Shown: positions 63,463 to 64,000 of the stretch, one piece after another
Layout: each line of letters opens with the position of its first letter
Position numbering within the stretch: the stretch's first letter is position 1
Origin: Candidatus Saccharicenans sp.
GTDB lineage: Bacteria; Acidobacteriota; Aminicenantia; Aminicenantales; Saccharicenantaceae
Assembly: GCA_030017715.1 (NCBI GenBank)
Contig: JASEIU010000003.1
Span: forward strand, 248,001-312,000
Direction of reading: 5' to 3'
DNA length: 64,000 nucleotides
Position numbers and translations under genes: made by a program
Notes under the pieces: model-generated
What the model was told of the DNA's origin: nothing
The model's database searches: none
What the model saw: only the letters and a program-made list of their open reading frames with translations

Positions 63463-64000
63463 CTATTTGTGGCGGGACAGATGATGTTCCAGCTCTAAAT
63501 TAAGCAGTTTGTTCATGACCAGGGATACAGCCCCAATGGCCGCTGCTTTAAGCCCAAAAGTAGCCGGGCGTAAAGATACATCCCGCGAGCTTCTGTTAAG
63601 AGCTCTCGAATTCACGGTTTTTCTAATATTATCAAACAAAAATTCCCCGGCCAGGGTGACCCCACCGCCAAGAAAAATGGCTTCAGGATTAAACAGATTT
63701 ATGAGCGCCGAAATACCAAGACCGATATATTCTGCGGCCTGACTGAAAACATTCCAGGCCAGGATATCGCCCTTCTTAGCCGCATTCGCCACCATCTCCG
63801 CACTGATTTTTTTAAGATCCCCGCCGCACATCTCGACCAGAATGCTCTTCGCACCTCTTTCTAATTCATTCCGGGCGGCTCTGGCTATTCCCCGCCCCGA
63901 AGCCATGGCTTCAAGGCAGCCAAAATTGCCACAGTCACATTGGGTTTTGCTATTTAGATCAACCGTAATGTGGCCGAACTCTCCAGCCATTCCTGCAGCT
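63463..64000 (-). CDS. ROK family protein, C-terminal part (cut by window end)
   Basis: Only the last 179 residues are inside the window; the frame is open through base 64000 (AAGMAGEFGH). The zinc-binding ROK motif CDCGNFGCLEAMASG is intact and preceded by the typical GMAGEFGHITVD; the C-terminal half shows NLFNPEAIFLGGGVTLAGE. ROK proteins are either sugar kinases (glucose, N-acetylhexosamines, fructose) or transcriptional repressors with an added N-terminal DNA-binding domain; the missing N-terminus would decide. Its position upstream of a sugar symporter and sugar enzymes fits either. Confidence 0.9.
   Translation of the reverse strand, partial: AAGMAGEFGHITVDLNSKTQCDCGNFGCLEAMASGRGIARAARNELERGAKSILVEMCGGDLKKISAEMVANAAKKGDILAWNVFSQAAEYIGLGISALINLFNPEAIFLGGGVTLAGEFLFDNIRKTVNSRALNRSSRDVSLRPATFGLKAAAIGAVSLVMNKLLNLELEHHLSRHK

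Overview
The window looks like chromosomal DNA of an uncultured Gram-negative, outer-membrane-bearing, probably anaerobic heterotroph. Two very large CBM9-like/DUF5916 outer-membrane proteins, abundant secreted peptidases (M28, S9) and fucosidases (GH29, GH95), many Phe/Leu-ending beta-barrels, a flavodiiron protein, an oxygen-labile type of serine dehydratase and moderately high GC recall Candidatus Aminicenantes (OP8) or a related Acidobacteria-side lineage. That placement is inference from family content only; no rRNA or ribosomal protein gene is present.

Layout. 0.6-6 kb: M28 peptidase, a REP-associated tyrosine transposase (RAYT) bracketed by perfect palindromes, and DUF5916 protein 1. 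6.4-12 kb: a GAF-GGDEF diguanylate cyclase with a frameshifted tail, a PHP phosphoesterase, a NapH/NosR-like membrane Fe-S protein and a flavodiiron protein. 12.4-17.2 kb: YciI, then an operon of a YtkA/FixH-like secreted protein, a beta-barrel, an FMN-binding protein and a MacB-type ABC permease plus ATPase. 17.8-28.4 kb: GHL10 glycoside hydrolase, DUF5916 protein 2, an NTF2-like protein, MnmA, a methyltransferase, NikR and a small outer-membrane protein. 28.6-34.7 kb: an NfrB-like glycosyltransferase with MshEN domains, WecB, a TSUP permease and a DUF2934 protein. 35-38.8 kb: CopB-type P-ATPase, a dead IS110 fragment and a DUF4405 membrane protein. 39.1-48.2 kb: GH29 fucosidase, then a beta-barrel/ABC ATPase/two permeases/LolA-like operon. 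48.2-64 kb is an unbroken minus-strand run: LamG lipoprotein, serine dehydratase, ornithine cyclodeaminase/mu-crystallin homolog, GH95 fucosidase, S9 peptidase, two alcohol dehydrogenases, PfkB sugar kinase, sodium/solute symporter and a ROK protein cut by the window end.

The most striking non-gene signal is a dispersed family of palindromes with arms GGGGACAC/GTGTCCCC. About 37 copies lie almost only between genes, and four sets share the same five-palindrome '2-1-2' arrangement with conserved inner sequence. Together with the RAYT gene, whose own stop codon lies inside one palindrome, this looks like a REP/BIME-type system built on an arm sequence I do not recognise. A second, non-palindromic repeat (ggggacacaatctatatt...) is interspersed. 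A separate signal is an identical 18-nt sequence upstream of both the CopB copper-type ATPase and the FixH-like/OMP/FMN/ABC operon, suggesting a shared regulator.

Functionally the window combines extracellular protein and fucosylated-glycan breakdown, sugar/polyol uptake and oxidation, amino-acid deamination, metal handling (NikR, CopB), oxygen/NO defence and c-di-GMP-linked envelope polysaccharide functions.
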